A stretch of DNA of 64,000 bases from Escherichia sp. E1V33 (GTDB taxonomy: Bacteria > Pseudomonadota > Gammaproteobacteria > Enterobacterales > Enterobacteriaceae), in assembly GCF_004211955.1 (NCBI RefSeq), contig NZ_RHJI01000001.1, positions 62,001 to 126,000 on the forward strand. Reading direction: 5' to 3'. The translations under genes were made by a program, and so were the position numbers. The notes beneath the pieces were generated by a model. That model did not search any database. It was not told the origin of the DNA and worked only from the letters and a program-made list of their open reading frames with translations. Every line of letters begins with the position of its first letter. Positions within the stretch are counted from its first letter, which is position 1. This document shows, one piece after another, positions 38,468 to 47,210 of the stretch.

Positions 38468-39538
38468 ATGGCAGGACTGAAATTACAGGCAGTAACCAAA
38501 AGCTGGGATGGCAAAACCCAGGTCATTAAACCGCTGACCCTTGATGTGGCGGATGGCGAATTTATCGTGATGGTCGGGCCGTCTGGCTGCGGGAAATCGA
38601 CGCTGCTGCGCATGGTTGCCGGGCTGGAGCGGGTGACGGAAGGCGATATCTGGATCAACGACCAGCGGGTGACCGAAATGGAGCCGAAAGATCGCGGGAT
38701 TGCGATGGTGTTCCAGAACTACGCGCTTTATCCGCATATGAGTGTTGAAGAAAACATGGCGTGGGGGCTGAAAATTCGCGGCATGGGCAAGCAGCAAATT
38801 GCCGAGCGCGTTAAAGAGGCGGCGCGCATTCTGGAACTGGACGGTCTGCTTAAGCGCCGCCCGCGCGAGCTTTCCGGCGGTCAGCGTCAGCGTGTGGCGA
38901 TGGGCCGCGCGATTGTGCGCGATCCGGCGGTGTTCCTGTTTGATGAGCCACTCTCTAACCTCGATGCCAAGCTGCGCGTACAGATGCGTCTTGAACTGCA
39001 ACAGCTGCACCGTCGGCTGAAAACGACTTCACTCTACGTTACTCACGATCAGGTTGAAGCAATGACGCTCGCTCAGCGGGTAATGGTTATGAACGGCGGC
39101 GTTGCCGAACAGATTGGCACACCGGTGGAAGTGTACGAAAAGCCCGCCAGCCTGTTTGTAGCGAGTTTTATCGGCAGCCCGGCGATGAACCTGCTGACAG
39201 GCCGCGTGAATAATGAAGGCACGCATTTCGAACTGGACGGCGGTATCGTGCTACCGCTAAACGGTGGCTACCGTCAGTATGCCGGGCGTAAAATGACTCT
39301 CGGCATTCGCCCGGAACATATAGCGCTAAGCTCGCAGGCAGAAGGTGGTGTGCCGCTGGTGATGGACACGCTGGAGATCCTCGGCGCAGATAACCTGGCG
39401 CACGGACGCTGGGGCGAACAGAAGCTGGTGGTACGGCTGGCGCATCAGGAGCGCCCGACGGCAGGCAGCACGCTGTGGCTGCATCTGCCGGAAAATCAGC
39501 TACATCTTTTTGATGGTGAAACAGGACAACGAGTATGA
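38468..39538 (+). CDS. ugpC: Glycerol-3-phosphate ABC ATPase UgpC
   Basis: 356 residues from the ATG at 38468; an earlier start within ugpE is not supported. Walker [10 protein letters not shown] at 37-45, signature LSGGQRQR, Walker [13 protein letters not shown], and a C-terminal MalK-like regulatory domain. Overlaps ugpQ by four bases. Confidence 0.97.
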   Translation: MAGLKLQAVTKSWDGKTQVIKPLTLDVADGEFIVMVGPSGCGKSTLLRMVAGLERVTEGDIWINDQRVTEMEPKDRGIAMVFQNYALYPHMSVEENMAWGLKIRGMGKQQIAERVKEAARILELDGLLKRRPRELSGGQRQRVAMGRAIVRDPAVFLFDEPLSNLDAKLRVQMRLELQQLHRRLKTTSLYVTHDQVEAMTLAQRVMVMNGGVAEQIGTPVEVYEKPASLFVASFIGSPAMNLLTGRVNNEGTHFELDGGIVLPLNGGYRQYAGRKMTLGIRPEHIALSSQAEGGVPLVMDTLEILGADNLAHGRWGEQKLVVRLAHQERPTAGSTLWLHLPENQLHLFDGETGQRV

Positions 39539-40278
39539 GTAACTGGCCTTATCCCCGCATTGTCGCCCATCGTGGCGGCGGTAAACTGGCCCCGGAAAAC
39601 ACCCTGGCGGCAATCGACGTCGGGGCAAAATACGGTCATAAGATGATCGAATTTGACGCGAAGTTATCGAAAGATGGCGAGATCTTCCTGCTCCATGACG
39701 ACAATCTTGAACGTACCAGCAACGGCTGGGGGGTTGCGGGCGAACTGAACTGGCAGGATTTACTGCGCGTGGATGCGGGCAGTTGGTTTGGTGGTGAGTT
39801 CAAAGGCGAGCCTCTGCCATTACTTTCGCAGGTCGCAGAACGCTGCCGCGAACACGGGATGATGGCGAATATCGAAATCAAACCCACCACTGGCACCGGA
39901 CCATTAACGGGCAAAATGGTGGCGCTGGCGGCACGCGAACTGTGGGCTGGTATGACGCCACCGCTGCTGTCATCGTTTGAGATTGATGCTTTAGAAGCCG
40001 CACAGCTGGCGGCACCGGAACTGCCGCGTGGTTTATTGCTTGATGAGTGGCGCGACGACTGGCGCGAACTGACCACGCGGCTGGGCTGCGTCTCTATTCA
40101 TCTCAATCATAAGTTGCTCGATAAAGCGCGAGTGATGCAGTTGAAAGACGCCGGACTGCGGATTCTGGTGTATACCGTCAACAAACCCCAGCGCGCGGCA
40201 GAGTTGCTGCGCTGGGGCGTGGATTGCATCTGTACTGATGCGATTGATGTTATTGGTCCGAACTTTACGGCCCAATAG
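39535..40278 (+). CDS. ugpQ: Cytoplasmic glycerophosphodiester phosphodiesterase UgpQ
   Basis: 247 residues, no signal peptide. GDPD family: [15 protein letters not shown] at the N-terminus and [18 protein letters not shown]. Hydrolyses imported glycerophosphodiesters to glycerol-3-phosphate plus alcohol. Last ugp gene; its end overlaps the convergent yhhA by 14 bases. Confidence 0.96.
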   Translation: MSNWPYPRIVAHRGGGKLAPENTLAAIDVGAKYGHKMIEFDAKLSKDGEIFLLHDDNLERTSNGWGVAGELNWQDLLRVDAGSWFGGEFKGEPLPLLSQVAERCREHGMMANIEIKPTTGTGPLTGKMVALAARELWAGMTPPLLSSFEIDALEAAQLAAPELPRGLLLDEWRDDWRELTTRLGCVSIHLNHKLLDKARVMQLKDAGLRILVYTVNKPQRAAELLRWGVDCICTDAIDVIGPNFTAQ

Positions 40279-40705
40279 TTTTCAACGGAATGTCAGGCTG
40301 CGACGTGCCGGGTGGATTCAGCATGTCGCCGTTTTTCCTCTGTTGCAGCATATGCTGCTGATTTAGCGAACTATCCGGATTATGGTTGCTGTTTAACATC
40401 CCGCCGTTGGTGTTGGGCAGCATTTGCTGCCGGGCGGGGTTTAGCTCCCCCGGCTGCGACTGCAATACCCGCTGAGAGTTGCTATTAATCTGATTTTCTA
40501 AATGCTGCTGTTGTAATTGCGTCTGCGTTTTCAGTTGCTGATTCAGCATCCCTTTTTGCTGGATTTGCTGAGTCTGCATCTGGGTTTGCATCCGCTGCTG
40601 GCTGGGGATCTGATATCCCGGCTGGTTGGGGTTATTCAGAGTATTAATGGGCTGTGCAAAGCCGACAAACGGCAGGAGTGCCGTCAAAAGCAGAAGTCGT
40701 TTCAT
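40265..40705 (-). CDS. yhhA: Gln/Asn-rich secreted protein YhhA (DUF2756)
   Basis: 146 residues. Signal peptide cut after GFA near residue 17. The mature protein is low complexity, dominated by Gln, Asn, Met and Leu ([16 protein letters not shown] region), probably a coiled or disordered periplasmic protein. Function unknown. Convergent with ugpQ, divergent from ggt. Confidence 0.92.
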   Translation of the reverse strand: MKRLLLLTALLPFVGFAQPINTLNNPNQPGYQIPSQQRMQTQMQTQQIQQKGMLNQQLKTQTQLQQQHLENQINSNSQRVLQSQPGELNPARQQMLPNTNGGMLNSNHNPDSSLNQQHMLQQRKNGDMLNPPGTSQPDIPLKTIGP

Positions 40706-40826
40706 CGCGTATCCTCCTCTGAAGATATCCTTTAAGTTTACTCTGTTCCCGGCGAAACGATGATTATTTCAGAGTTATACACCAGGCTTAAGTGGGGAAG
40801 GCCCCTCACATAACTGGAGAATAACG

Positions 40827-42572
40827 ATGATAAAACCGACGTTTTTACGCCGGGTGGCGATTGCTACTTTGCTTTCAGGATGCTGTTTTAGTGCTGCCGC
40901 CGCGCCACCTGCGCCGCCGCCCGTTTCGTATGGCGTGGAGGAAGATGTCTTCCATCCGGTACGCGCGAAGCAGGGAATGGTAGCGTCTGTGGACGCCACT
41001 GCCACCCAGGTGGGGGTAGATATTCTAAAGGAGGGCGGGAATGCCGTTGATGCCGCTGTGGCAGTGGGGTATGCGCTGGCGGTAACACATCCGCAGGCAG
41101 GGAATCTGGGCGGCGGTGGTTTTATGCTGATCCGATCGAAAAATGGCAATACCACCGCTATCGATTTCCGCGAAATGGCGCCCGCCAAAGCAACACGCGA
41201 TATGTTCCTCGATGACCAGGGCAACCCGGACAGCAAAAAATCACTCACTTCGCATCTGGCTTCCGGCACACCAGGTACGGTAGCGGGCTTCTCGTTGGCG
41301 CTGGATAAATACGGCACCATGCCGTTGAATAAAGTGGTGCAACCGGCGTTTAAACTGGCACGCGATGGTTTTATCGTTAACGACGCGCTGGCCGACGATC
41401 TCAAAACCTACGGCAGTGAAGTGCTACCAAATCACGAAAACAGCAAAGCTATCTTCTGGAAAGAGGGCGAGCCGCTGAAAAAGGGCGACAAGCTGGTGCA
41501 GGCGAACCTGGCAAAGAGCCTGGAGATGATTGCCGAAAACGGCCCGGACGAATTCTACAAAGGCACGATAGCGGAACAGATTGCCCAGGAGATGCAGAAA
41601 AATGGTGGTTTGATCACTAAAGAGGATTTAGCGGCCTATAAAGCGGTCGAACGTACACCGATTAGCGGCGATTATCGTGGGTATCAGGTTTACTCCATGC
41701 CACCGCCATCTTCCGGCGGGATTCATATCGTACAGATCCTCAATATTCTGGAAAACTTCGATATGCAGAAATACGGCTTTGGCAGTGCCGATGCGATGCA
41801 AATCATGGCAGAAGCTGAGAAACACGCCTACGCCGACCGCTCGGAATATCTTGGCGACCCGGATTTTGTCAAAGTCCCGTGGCAGGCGTTGACCAATAAA
41901 GCCTATGCCAAATCTATTGCCGATCAAATTGATATCAATAAAGCGAAGCCATCCAGCGAAATTCGTCCTGGCAAGCTTGCACCTTATGAGAGTAATCAAA
42001 CTACCCATTACTCAGTGGTGGATAAAGACGGTAACGCGGTGGCGGTGACCTATACGCTGAACACCACCTTCGGTACGGGGATTGTCGCGGGCGAGAGCGG
42101 TATTTTGCTCAATAACCAGATGGATGATTTCTCCGCCAAACCGGGCGTACCGAACGTTTACGGGCTGGTGGGCGGGGATGCCAATGCCGTCGGGCCGAAC
42201 AAACGCCCGCTGTCATCGATGTCACCAACCATTGTGGTGAAAGATGGTAAAACCTGGCTGGTCACCGGAAGCCCTGGCGGAAGCCGGATTATCACCACCG
42301 TGCTGCAAATGGTGGTGAATAGCATCGATTATGGCATGAATGTCGCCGAAGCGACCAATGCGCCGCGTTTCCACCATCAGTGGTTGCCGGACGAGCTACG
42401 TGTCGAAAAAGGGTTTAGCCCGGATACGCTCAAACTGCTGGAAGCAAAAGGTCAGAAAGTGGCGCTGAAAGAGGCGATGGGTAGCACGCAAAGCATTATG
42501 GTTGGGCCTGACGGTGAGTTGTACGGTGCATCCGATCCGCGCTCGGTGGATGATTTAACGGCGGGGTACTAA
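40827..42572 (+). CDS. ggt: Periplasmic gamma-glutamyltranspeptidase
   Basis: 581 residues. Signal peptide of about 25 residues; the Pro run behind it (PPAPPPVS) is one residue longer than I recall in K-12. Ntn-hydrolase: autocleavage before the threonine in ESNQT|THYSVVDKDG (about residue 392) gives large and small subunits; the GSPGGSRI loop of the active site is present. Cleaves and transfers the gamma-glutamyl group of glutathione. A GGAGA site precedes the ATG. Confidence 0.97.
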   Translation: MIKPTFLRRVAIATLLSGCCFSAAAAPPAPPPVSYGVEEDVFHPVRAKQGMVASVDATATQVGVDILKEGGNAVDAAVAVGYALAVTHPQAGNLGGGGFMLIRSKNGNTTAIDFREMAPAKATRDMFLDDQGNPDSKKSLTSHLASGTPGTVAGFSLALDKYGTMPLNKVVQPAFKLARDGFIVNDALADDLKTYGSEVLPNHENSKAIFWKEGEPLKKGDKLVQANLAKSLEMIAENGPDEFYKGTIAEQIAQEMQKNGGLITKEDLAAYKAVERTPISGDYRGYQVYSMPPPSSGGIHIVQILNILENFDMQKYGFGSADAMQIMAEAEKHAYADRSEYLGDPDFVKVPWQALTNKAYAKSIADQIDINKAKPSSEIRPGKLAPYESNQTTHYSVVDKDGNAVAVTYTLNTTFGTGIVAGESGILLNNQMDDFSAKPGVPNVYGLVGGDANAVGPNKRPLSSMSPTIVVKDGKTWLVTGSPGGSRIITTVLQMVVNSIDYGMNVAEATNAPRFHHQWLPDELRVEKGFSPDTLKLLEAKGQKVALKEAMGSTQSIMVGPDGELYGASDPRSVDDLTAGY

Positions 42573-42575
42573 TAT

Positions 42576-42608
42576 CTTAAGCCCTCTCCCGGTAGGTGAG
42601 GGCTTAAG
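42576..42608. terminator. Stem-loop between convergent ggt and yhhY
   Basis: CTTAAGCCCTC (42576-42586) and GAGGGCTTAAG (42598-42608) pair perfectly around an 11-base loop. The A/T-rich base supplies a short U-stretch in both directions. Confidence 0.8.
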
Positions 42609-42632
42609 TGACAACCCTGGATTGCAAATCCT

Positions 42633-43121
42633 TTATTTCACCCGCGCCATATAATACGCATCAACATATTCACCGTTTCGCAATGCGTACTTCTTACCGG
42701 TCCCTTCAATCTCAAAGCCGAATTTTTTATAGACCTTAATCGCTGGCGCGTTATCGACGAACACCGTTAGCTCAATACGATCTACCCGCAACCAGTTGTC
42801 GCACATTTCAATCATCTCTCGCATCAGGGCGCTGGCGACGCCGCGGTTCTTCCAACGAGAGTCGACACAGATACCAAAATCGGCAACATGACTGCGTCGC
42901 GGGCGTTGTTGCACGTCAATGGTGAGATGGCCTACGACGTCTCCATCAATACAGGCGACGAGTTGCTTGATGCCGGGGCGATCGGCGAGTCGATCCTGCC
43001 ACATTGGCTCTGACGGATGAGGCACCTGTAGCGTGTTGTAATACACCTCTGGCTGGGCGTGAATCTGCCTGATGGCCTCGTAATCGCGCGTTTCAGCATG
43101 GCGTATCACTATCTCACTCAT
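42633..43121 (-). CDS. yhhY: GNAT amino-acid N-acetyltransferase YhhY
   Basis: 162 residues from the ATG at 43121, which follows an AGAGGA site; the longer frame upstream is not expected. GNAT motif A is RWKNRGVASALMREMIE, followed by NAPAIKVYKKFGF. E. coli YhhY acetylates some amino acids and confers resistance to toxic analogues. Convergent with ggt, only 60 bases away; K-12 has IS1, yrhB and yhhZ in this interval as I recall. Confidence 0.94.
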   Translation of the reverse strand: MSEIVIRHAETRDYEAIRQIHAQPEVYYNTLQVPHPSEPMWQDRLADRPGIKQLVACIDGDVVGHLTIDVQQRPRRSHVADFGICVDSRWKNRGVASALMREMIEMCDNWLRVDRIELTVFVDNAPAIKVYKKFGFEIEGTGKKYALRNGEYVDAYYMARVK

Positions 43122-43205
43122 TCTTCTGTCCTCTTTAGGGTAAATGTCCCTTTCAACATCATTGACTTTCAAATGCGAGTCAAATGCATTTTTTTGCAAA
43201 AAGTG

Positions 43206-43238
43206 TTGGACAAGTGCGAATGAGAATGATTATTATTG
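43206..43238 (+). promoter_or_regulatory. ryhB promoter with Fur box
   Basis: TATTAT at 43231-43236 lies exactly at -12 to -7 of the ryhB start; TTGGAC (43206-43211) is a distant -35. Overlapping is AATGAGAATGATTATTATTG (43218-43237), close to the Fur consensus GATAATGATAATCATTATC. Fe-Fur blocks transcription. Confidence 0.9.
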
Positions 43239-43242
43239 TCTC

Positions 43243-43332
43243 GCGATCAGGAAGACCCTCGCGGAGAACCTGAAAGCACGACATTGCTCACATTGCTTCC
43301 AGTATTACTTAGCCAGCCGGGTGCTGGCTTTT
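43243..43332 (+). ncRNA. ryhB: Iron-responsive small RNA RyhB
   Basis: 90 nucleotides beginning GCGATCAGGAAGACC and ending in the terminator stem AGCCAGC-CGGGT-GCTGGCT plus U-run. The internal single-stranded seed around CACGACATTGCTCACATTGC is intact. RyhB, with Hfq, represses mRNAs of nonessential iron proteins (sdh, sodB, and others) when iron is scarce. It sits in the yhhY-yhhX interval, in the same direction as yhhX, as in K-12. Confidence 0.98.
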
Positions 43333-43407
43333 TTTTTGCTTTCGTACTGGTTTGATTGCTACTTTGTCCACGGGAAGTGTTCCTCGTGTTGAGACAAATG
43401 CAAAATT

Positions 43408-43488
43408 GCCTGATGCGCTACGCTTATCAGGCCTACAAACCGATGCCATTTTGTGTAGGCAGGGTAAGGCGTTCACGCCGCATCCGGC
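43408..43488. repeat. BIME: two facing REP units
   Basis: GCCTGATGCGCTACGCTTATCAGGC... and GTAGGCAGGGTAAGGCG...CGCCGCATCCGGC in opposite orientation, between ryhB and yhhX. Confidence 0.92.
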
Positions 43489-43596
43489 ATGAACAAAGTA
43501 CACTTTGCCAACAATCTGACGTACTGAAGCACAGGCATAGGAACCACGTCCGCTTTGCGCTAAGGTGTAAATAACCACCTTAAAAAGGACGAAATC

Positions 43597-44634
43597 ATGG
43601 TCATCAACTGCGCCTTTATTGGCTTCGGCAAAAGCACCACCCGTTACCATCTGCCGTATGTACTTAACCGCAAGGATAGCTGGCATGTCGCGCATATTTT
43701 TCGCCGCCATGCGAAGTCGGAAGAACAGGCCCCCATTTATTCCCATATCCATTTCACCAGCGATCTCGACGAAGTGTTAAACGATCCCGATGTTGAGCTG
43801 GTTGTCGTCTGCACCCACGCGGACAGCCACTACGAGTACGCGAAACGCGCGCTGGAAGCCGGGAAAAATGTGCTGGTCGAAAAACCGTTCACCCCGACGC
43901 TTGCCCAGGCGAAAGAGCTGTTTGCGTTGGCGAAAAGCAAAGGGCTGACCGTCACGCCGTATCAGAATCGTCGCTTTGACTCCTGCTTCCTGACGGCGAA
44001 AAAAGCGATTGAAAGCGGCAAGCTGGGAGAGATTGTTGAAGTGGAAAGCCATTTTGACTATTACCGCCCGGTGGTAGAAACCAAACCTGGACTGCCGCAG
44101 GATGGCGCGTTCTATGGTCTTGGCGTGCATACGATGGACCAGATTATCTCGCTGTTTGGTCGCCCGGATCATGTAGCCTATGACATCCGCAGCCTGCGTA
44201 ATAAAGCTAATCCTGACGACACCTTCGAAGCGCAGTTGTTTTATGGTGACCTGAAAGCGATCGTCAAAACCAGCCATCTGGTGAAAATCGATTATCCGAA
44301 ATTTATCGTTCACGGTAAGAAAGGTACATTTATTAAATACGGCATCGACCAGCAGGAAACCAGCCTGAAGGCTAATATTATGCCGGGCGAACCGGGATTC
44401 GCGGCGGATGATTCGGTCGGTGTGCTGGAGTATGTCAATGACGAGGGCGTGACGGTCAGAGAAGAGATGAAGCCGGAGATGGGCGATTATGGGCGCGTTT
44501 ATGATGCGTTGTACCAAACCATCACCAGCGGGGCGCCAAATTACGTCAAGGAATCTGAAGTTCTTACCAATCTGGAAATCCTTGAACGCGGATTTGAGCA
44601 AGCCTCTCCCTTCACAGTGACTCTCGCGAAGTAA
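43597..44634 (+). CDS. yhhX: Gfo/Idh/MocA-family oxidoreductase YhhX
   Basis: 345 residues. N-terminal NAD(P)-binding Rossmann fold (NCAFIGFGKSTTRYH) and the family signature VEKPFTPT near residue 97; C-terminal alpha/beta domain carries the substrate site (GVHTMDQ). Substrate unknown, probably a sugar or inositol derivative. AAAGGAC precedes the ATG. Followed by a long stem-loop. Confidence 0.93.
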   Translation: MVINCAFIGFGKSTTRYHLPYVLNRKDSWHVAHIFRRHAKSEEQAPIYSHIHFTSDLDEVLNDPDVELVVVCTHADSHYEYAKRALEAGKNVLVEKPFTPTLAQAKELFALAKSKGLTVTPYQNRRFDSCFLTAKKAIESGKLGEIVEVESHFDYYRPVVETKPGLPQDGAFYGLGVHTMDQIISLFGRPDHVAYDIRSLRNKANPDDTFEAQLFYGDLKAIVKTSHLVKIDYPKFIVHGKKGTFIKYGIDQQETSLKANIMPGEPGFAADDSVGVLEYVNDEGVTVREEMKPEMGDYGRVYDALYQTITSGAPNYVKESEVLTNLEILERGFEQASPFTVTLAK

Positions 44635-44641
44635 GTTTGAT

Positions 44642-44680
44642 GGCCCCTCGAATAGTTCAATTTTTTTGAACAGAGGGGTC
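44642..44680 (+). terminator. yhhX terminator-type stem-loop
   Basis: GGCCCCTC and GAGGGGTC pair with one wobble, with an inner stem TTCAA/TTGAA capped by five T, beginning eight bases after the yhhX stop. Confidence 0.7.
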
Positions 44681-44756
44681 AATTTTCACCCTCTATCATC
44701 CCAGGCGGATCGGGTCCACACTAAGCCCATCGAAATCATTCAGGGGGCGAATACAA

Positions 44757-45452
44757 ATGATCTACTTACGCAAAGCAAATGAACGCGGTCATGCAAATCA
44801 TGGCTGGCTGGACTCCTGGCATACTTTCTCTTTTGCCAACTATTACGATCCGAACTTTATGGGCTTCTCCGCGCTGCGTGTGATTAACGACGACGTGATT
44901 GAAGCAGGGCAGGGCTTCGGCACTCACCCACATAAAGATATGGAAATTTTGACCTACGTGCTGGAAGGTACTGTTGAGCACCAGGACAGCATGGGCAATA
45001 AAGAGCAGGTTCCGGCGGGCGAGTTCCAGATTATGAGTGCGGGTACGGGGATTCGTCACTCAGAGTACAACCCAAGCAGCACCGAGCGTCTGCACCTGTA
45101 TCAGATCTGGATCATGCCAGAAGAAAACGGTATTACGCCGCGTTATGAACAGCGTCGCTTCGATGCCGTGCAGGGCAAACAACTGGTGCTTTCGCCGGAT
45201 GCGCGTGACGGTTCGCTGAAAGTGTATCAGGATATGGAACTGTACCGCTGGGCGCTGGTAAAAGATGAGCAGTCGATACATCAGATTGCCGCTGAACGCC
45301 GCGTCTGGATCCAGGTAGTGAAAGGTCATGTCACCATTAACGGCGTGAAAGCCTCGACCAGCGATGGTCTGGCAATCTGGGATGAGCAGGCGATTTCCAT
45401 CCATGCTGATAGCGACAGTGAAATCCTGCTGTTCGATTTACCGCCAGTCTAA
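44757..45452 (+). CDS. yhhW: Pirin-like quercetin 2,3-dioxygenase YhhW
   Basis: 231 residues, bicupin pirin family. Metal ligands are visible: His57 and His59 in THPHKDME, His101 and Glu103 in GIRHSEYN. The E. coli enzyme has quercetinase activity in vitro; the natural substrate is not known. Between yhhX and gntR on the same strand. Confidence 0.95.
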   Translation: MIYLRKANERGHANHGWLDSWHTFSFANYYDPNFMGFSALRVINDDVIEAGQGFGTHPHKDMEILTYVLEGTVEHQDSMGNKEQVPAGEFQIMSAGTGIRHSEYNPSSTERLHLYQIWIMPEENGITPRYEQRRFDAVQGKQLVLSPDARDGSLKVYQDMELYRWALVKDEQSIHQIAAERRVWIQVVKGHVTINGVKASTSDGLAIWDEQAISIHADSDSEILLFDLPPV

Positions 45453-45464
45453 ATTTATCTCACA

Positions 45465-45490
45465 AACCTTCCTGAGGAATCAGGAAGGTT
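45465..45490 (+). terminator. Stem-loop after yhhW
   Basis: AACCTTCCTGA and TCAGGAAGGTT, a perfect 11-base stem closed by GGAA, 12 bases after the yhhW stop. No long T-run follows; it separates yhhW from gntR. Confidence 0.75.
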
Positions 45491-45545
45491 GTGATGCGTC
45501 CGTGGTAAACTAAAGGAATCTATCCCTTTTGTACCTTTCAGGACG

Positions 45546-46541
45546 ATGAAAAAGAAAAGACCCGTACTTCAGGATGTGGCTGACCGTGTAGGCGTGACCA
45601 AAATGACGGTCAGCCGCTTTTTACGCAACCCGGAGCAGGTTTCCGTTGCTCTACGTGGCAAGATTGCCGCCGCTCTTGATGAACTGGGTTATATTCCCAA
45701 TCGCGCGCCCGATATCCTCTCAAACGCCACCAGCCGGGCGATTGGCGTCCTGTTACCTTCTCTCACCAACCAGGTTTTCGCCGAAGTATTACGCGGAATC
45801 GAAAGCGTCACCGACGCGCACGGTTATCAAACCATGCTGGCGCACTACGGTTATAAACCGGAAATGGAGCAAGAACGCCTTGAATCAATGCTCTCCTGGA
45901 ATATCGATGGCCTGATCCTCACCGAACGCACCCATACGCCGCGCACCTTAAAGATGATTGAAGTGGCGGGTATTCCAGTGGTGGAGTTGATGGACAGCAA
46001 GTCGCCGTGCCTCGATATCGCCGTCGGTTTTGATAACTTTGAAGCGGCACGCCAGATGACCACCGCGATTATTGCTCGCGGGCATCGCCACATTGCCTAT
46101 CTCGGCGCACGCCTCGACGAACGAACTATCATCAAACAGAAGGGATATGAACAGGCGATGCTGGATGCAGGCCTGGTGCCGTATAGCGTGATGGTTGAGC
46201 AGTCTTCATCTTACTCTTCCGGTATTGAACTGATTCGCCAGGCGAGACGGGAATATCCGCAGCTGGATGGCGTATTCTGTACCAACGATGACCTGGCGGT
46301 CGGCGCAGCGTTTGAATGCCAGCGTCTGGGGTTGAAAGTTCCTGACGATATGGCGATTGCCGGTTTCCACGGTCATGATATCGGCCAGGTGATGGAGCCG
46401 CGGCTGGCGAGCGTGCTGACGCCGCGTGAGCGGATGGGCAGCATTGGCGCTGAACGCCTGCTGGCGCGTATTCGTGGCGAAGCCGTAACACCAAAAATGT
46501 TAGATTTAGGTTTCACCTTGTCACCGGGCGGATCTATTTAA
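45546..46541 (+). CDS. gntR: Gluconate repressor GntR
   Basis: 331 residues, LacI family. The N-terminal helix-turn-helix is LQDVADRVGVTKMTVSRFLRNP; the rest is a periplasmic-binding-like effector domain. It represses gntKU, gntT and the edd-eda genes until gluconate binds. Its own operators lie just downstream, before gntK. Confidence 0.96.
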   Translation: MKKKRPVLQDVADRVGVTKMTVSRFLRNPEQVSVALRGKIAAALDELGYIPNRAPDILSNATSRAIGVLLPSLTNQVFAEVLRGIESVTDAHGYQTMLAHYGYKPEMEQERLESMLSWNIDGLILTERTHTPRTLKMIEVAGIPVVELMDSKSPCLDIAVGFDNFEAARQMTTAIIARGHRHIAYLGARLDERTIIKQKGYEQAMLDAGLVPYSVMVEQSSSYSSGIELIRQARREYPQLDGVFCTNDDLAVGAAFECQRLGLKVPDDMAIAGFHGHDIGQVMEPRLASVLTPRERMGSIGAERLLARIRGEAVTPKMLDLGFTLSPGGSI

Positions 46542-46620
46542 GCTCACAAATTTGAAGTAGCTCACACTTATACACTTAAGGCACGGATGGATATTGCTTC
46601 TGTTTTTGTCCGGCTGGAGA

Positions 46621-46649
46621 ATGTTACCGATAACAGTTACCCGTAACAT
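46621..46649. promoter_or_regulatory. Two overlapping GntR operators before gntK
   Basis: ATGTTACCGATAACAG (46621-46636) and CAGTTACCCGTAACAT (46634-46649) each match the GntR dyad ATGTTA-N4-TAACAT with one half degenerate. They overlap by three bases and lie 31 bases upstream of gntK. Confidence 0.9.
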
Positions 46650-46679
46650 TCTTAATTCTTGTACTGTGGGGGCACCACT

Positions 46680-47207
46680 TTGAGCACGACTAATCATGAT
46701 CACCACATTTACGTCTTAATGGGCGTATCGGGCAGCGGCAAATCTGCGGTCGCCAGTGAAGTGGCGCATCAACTTCATGCCGCGTTTCTTGATGGCGATT
46801 TCCTCCATCCGCGCTGCAATATTGAAAAAATGGCGTCTGGTGAACCGCTGAATGACGACGATCGTAAACCGTGGTTACAGGCGCTGAACGACGCCGCATT
46901 TGCCATGCAGCGTACCAATAAAGTGTCGCTGATTGTCTGTTCCGCACTGAAAAAGCACTATCGCGACCTGCTACGTGAGGGCAATCCGAATCTCTCTTTC
47001 ATCTACCTGAAAGGCGATTTTGATGTGATTGAAAGCCGCCTGAAAGCGCGCAAAGGCCATTTCTTTAAAACCCAAATGCTGGTGACGCAGTTTGAAACGC
47101 TGCAGGAGCCGGGTGCGGACGAAACCGATGTACTGGTGGTGGATATCGATCAACCGCTGGAAGGTGTTGTGGCAAGCACCATTGAGGTTATTAAAAAAGG
47201 CAAATAA
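46680..47207 (+). CDS. gntK: Thermoresistant gluconokinase
   Basis: 175 residues starting at TTG 46680, behind the strong GGGGG at 46668-46672; this gives the known length. P-loop GVSGSGKS. Phosphorylates D-gluconate to 6-phosphogluconate for the Entner-Doudoroff pathway. One substitution seen relative to memory of K-12: HPRCN instead of HPRRN near residue 49. gntU follows after three bases. Confidence 0.95.
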   Translation: MSTTNHDHHIYVLMGVSGSGKSAVASEVAHQLHAAFLDGDFLHPRCNIEKMASGEPLNDDDRKPWLQALNDAAFAMQRTNKVSLIVCSALKKHYRDLLREGNPNLSFIYLKGDFDVIESRLKARKGHFFKTQMLVTQFETLQEPGADETDVLVVDIDQPLEGVVASTIEVIKKGK

Positions 47208-47210
47208 GTA

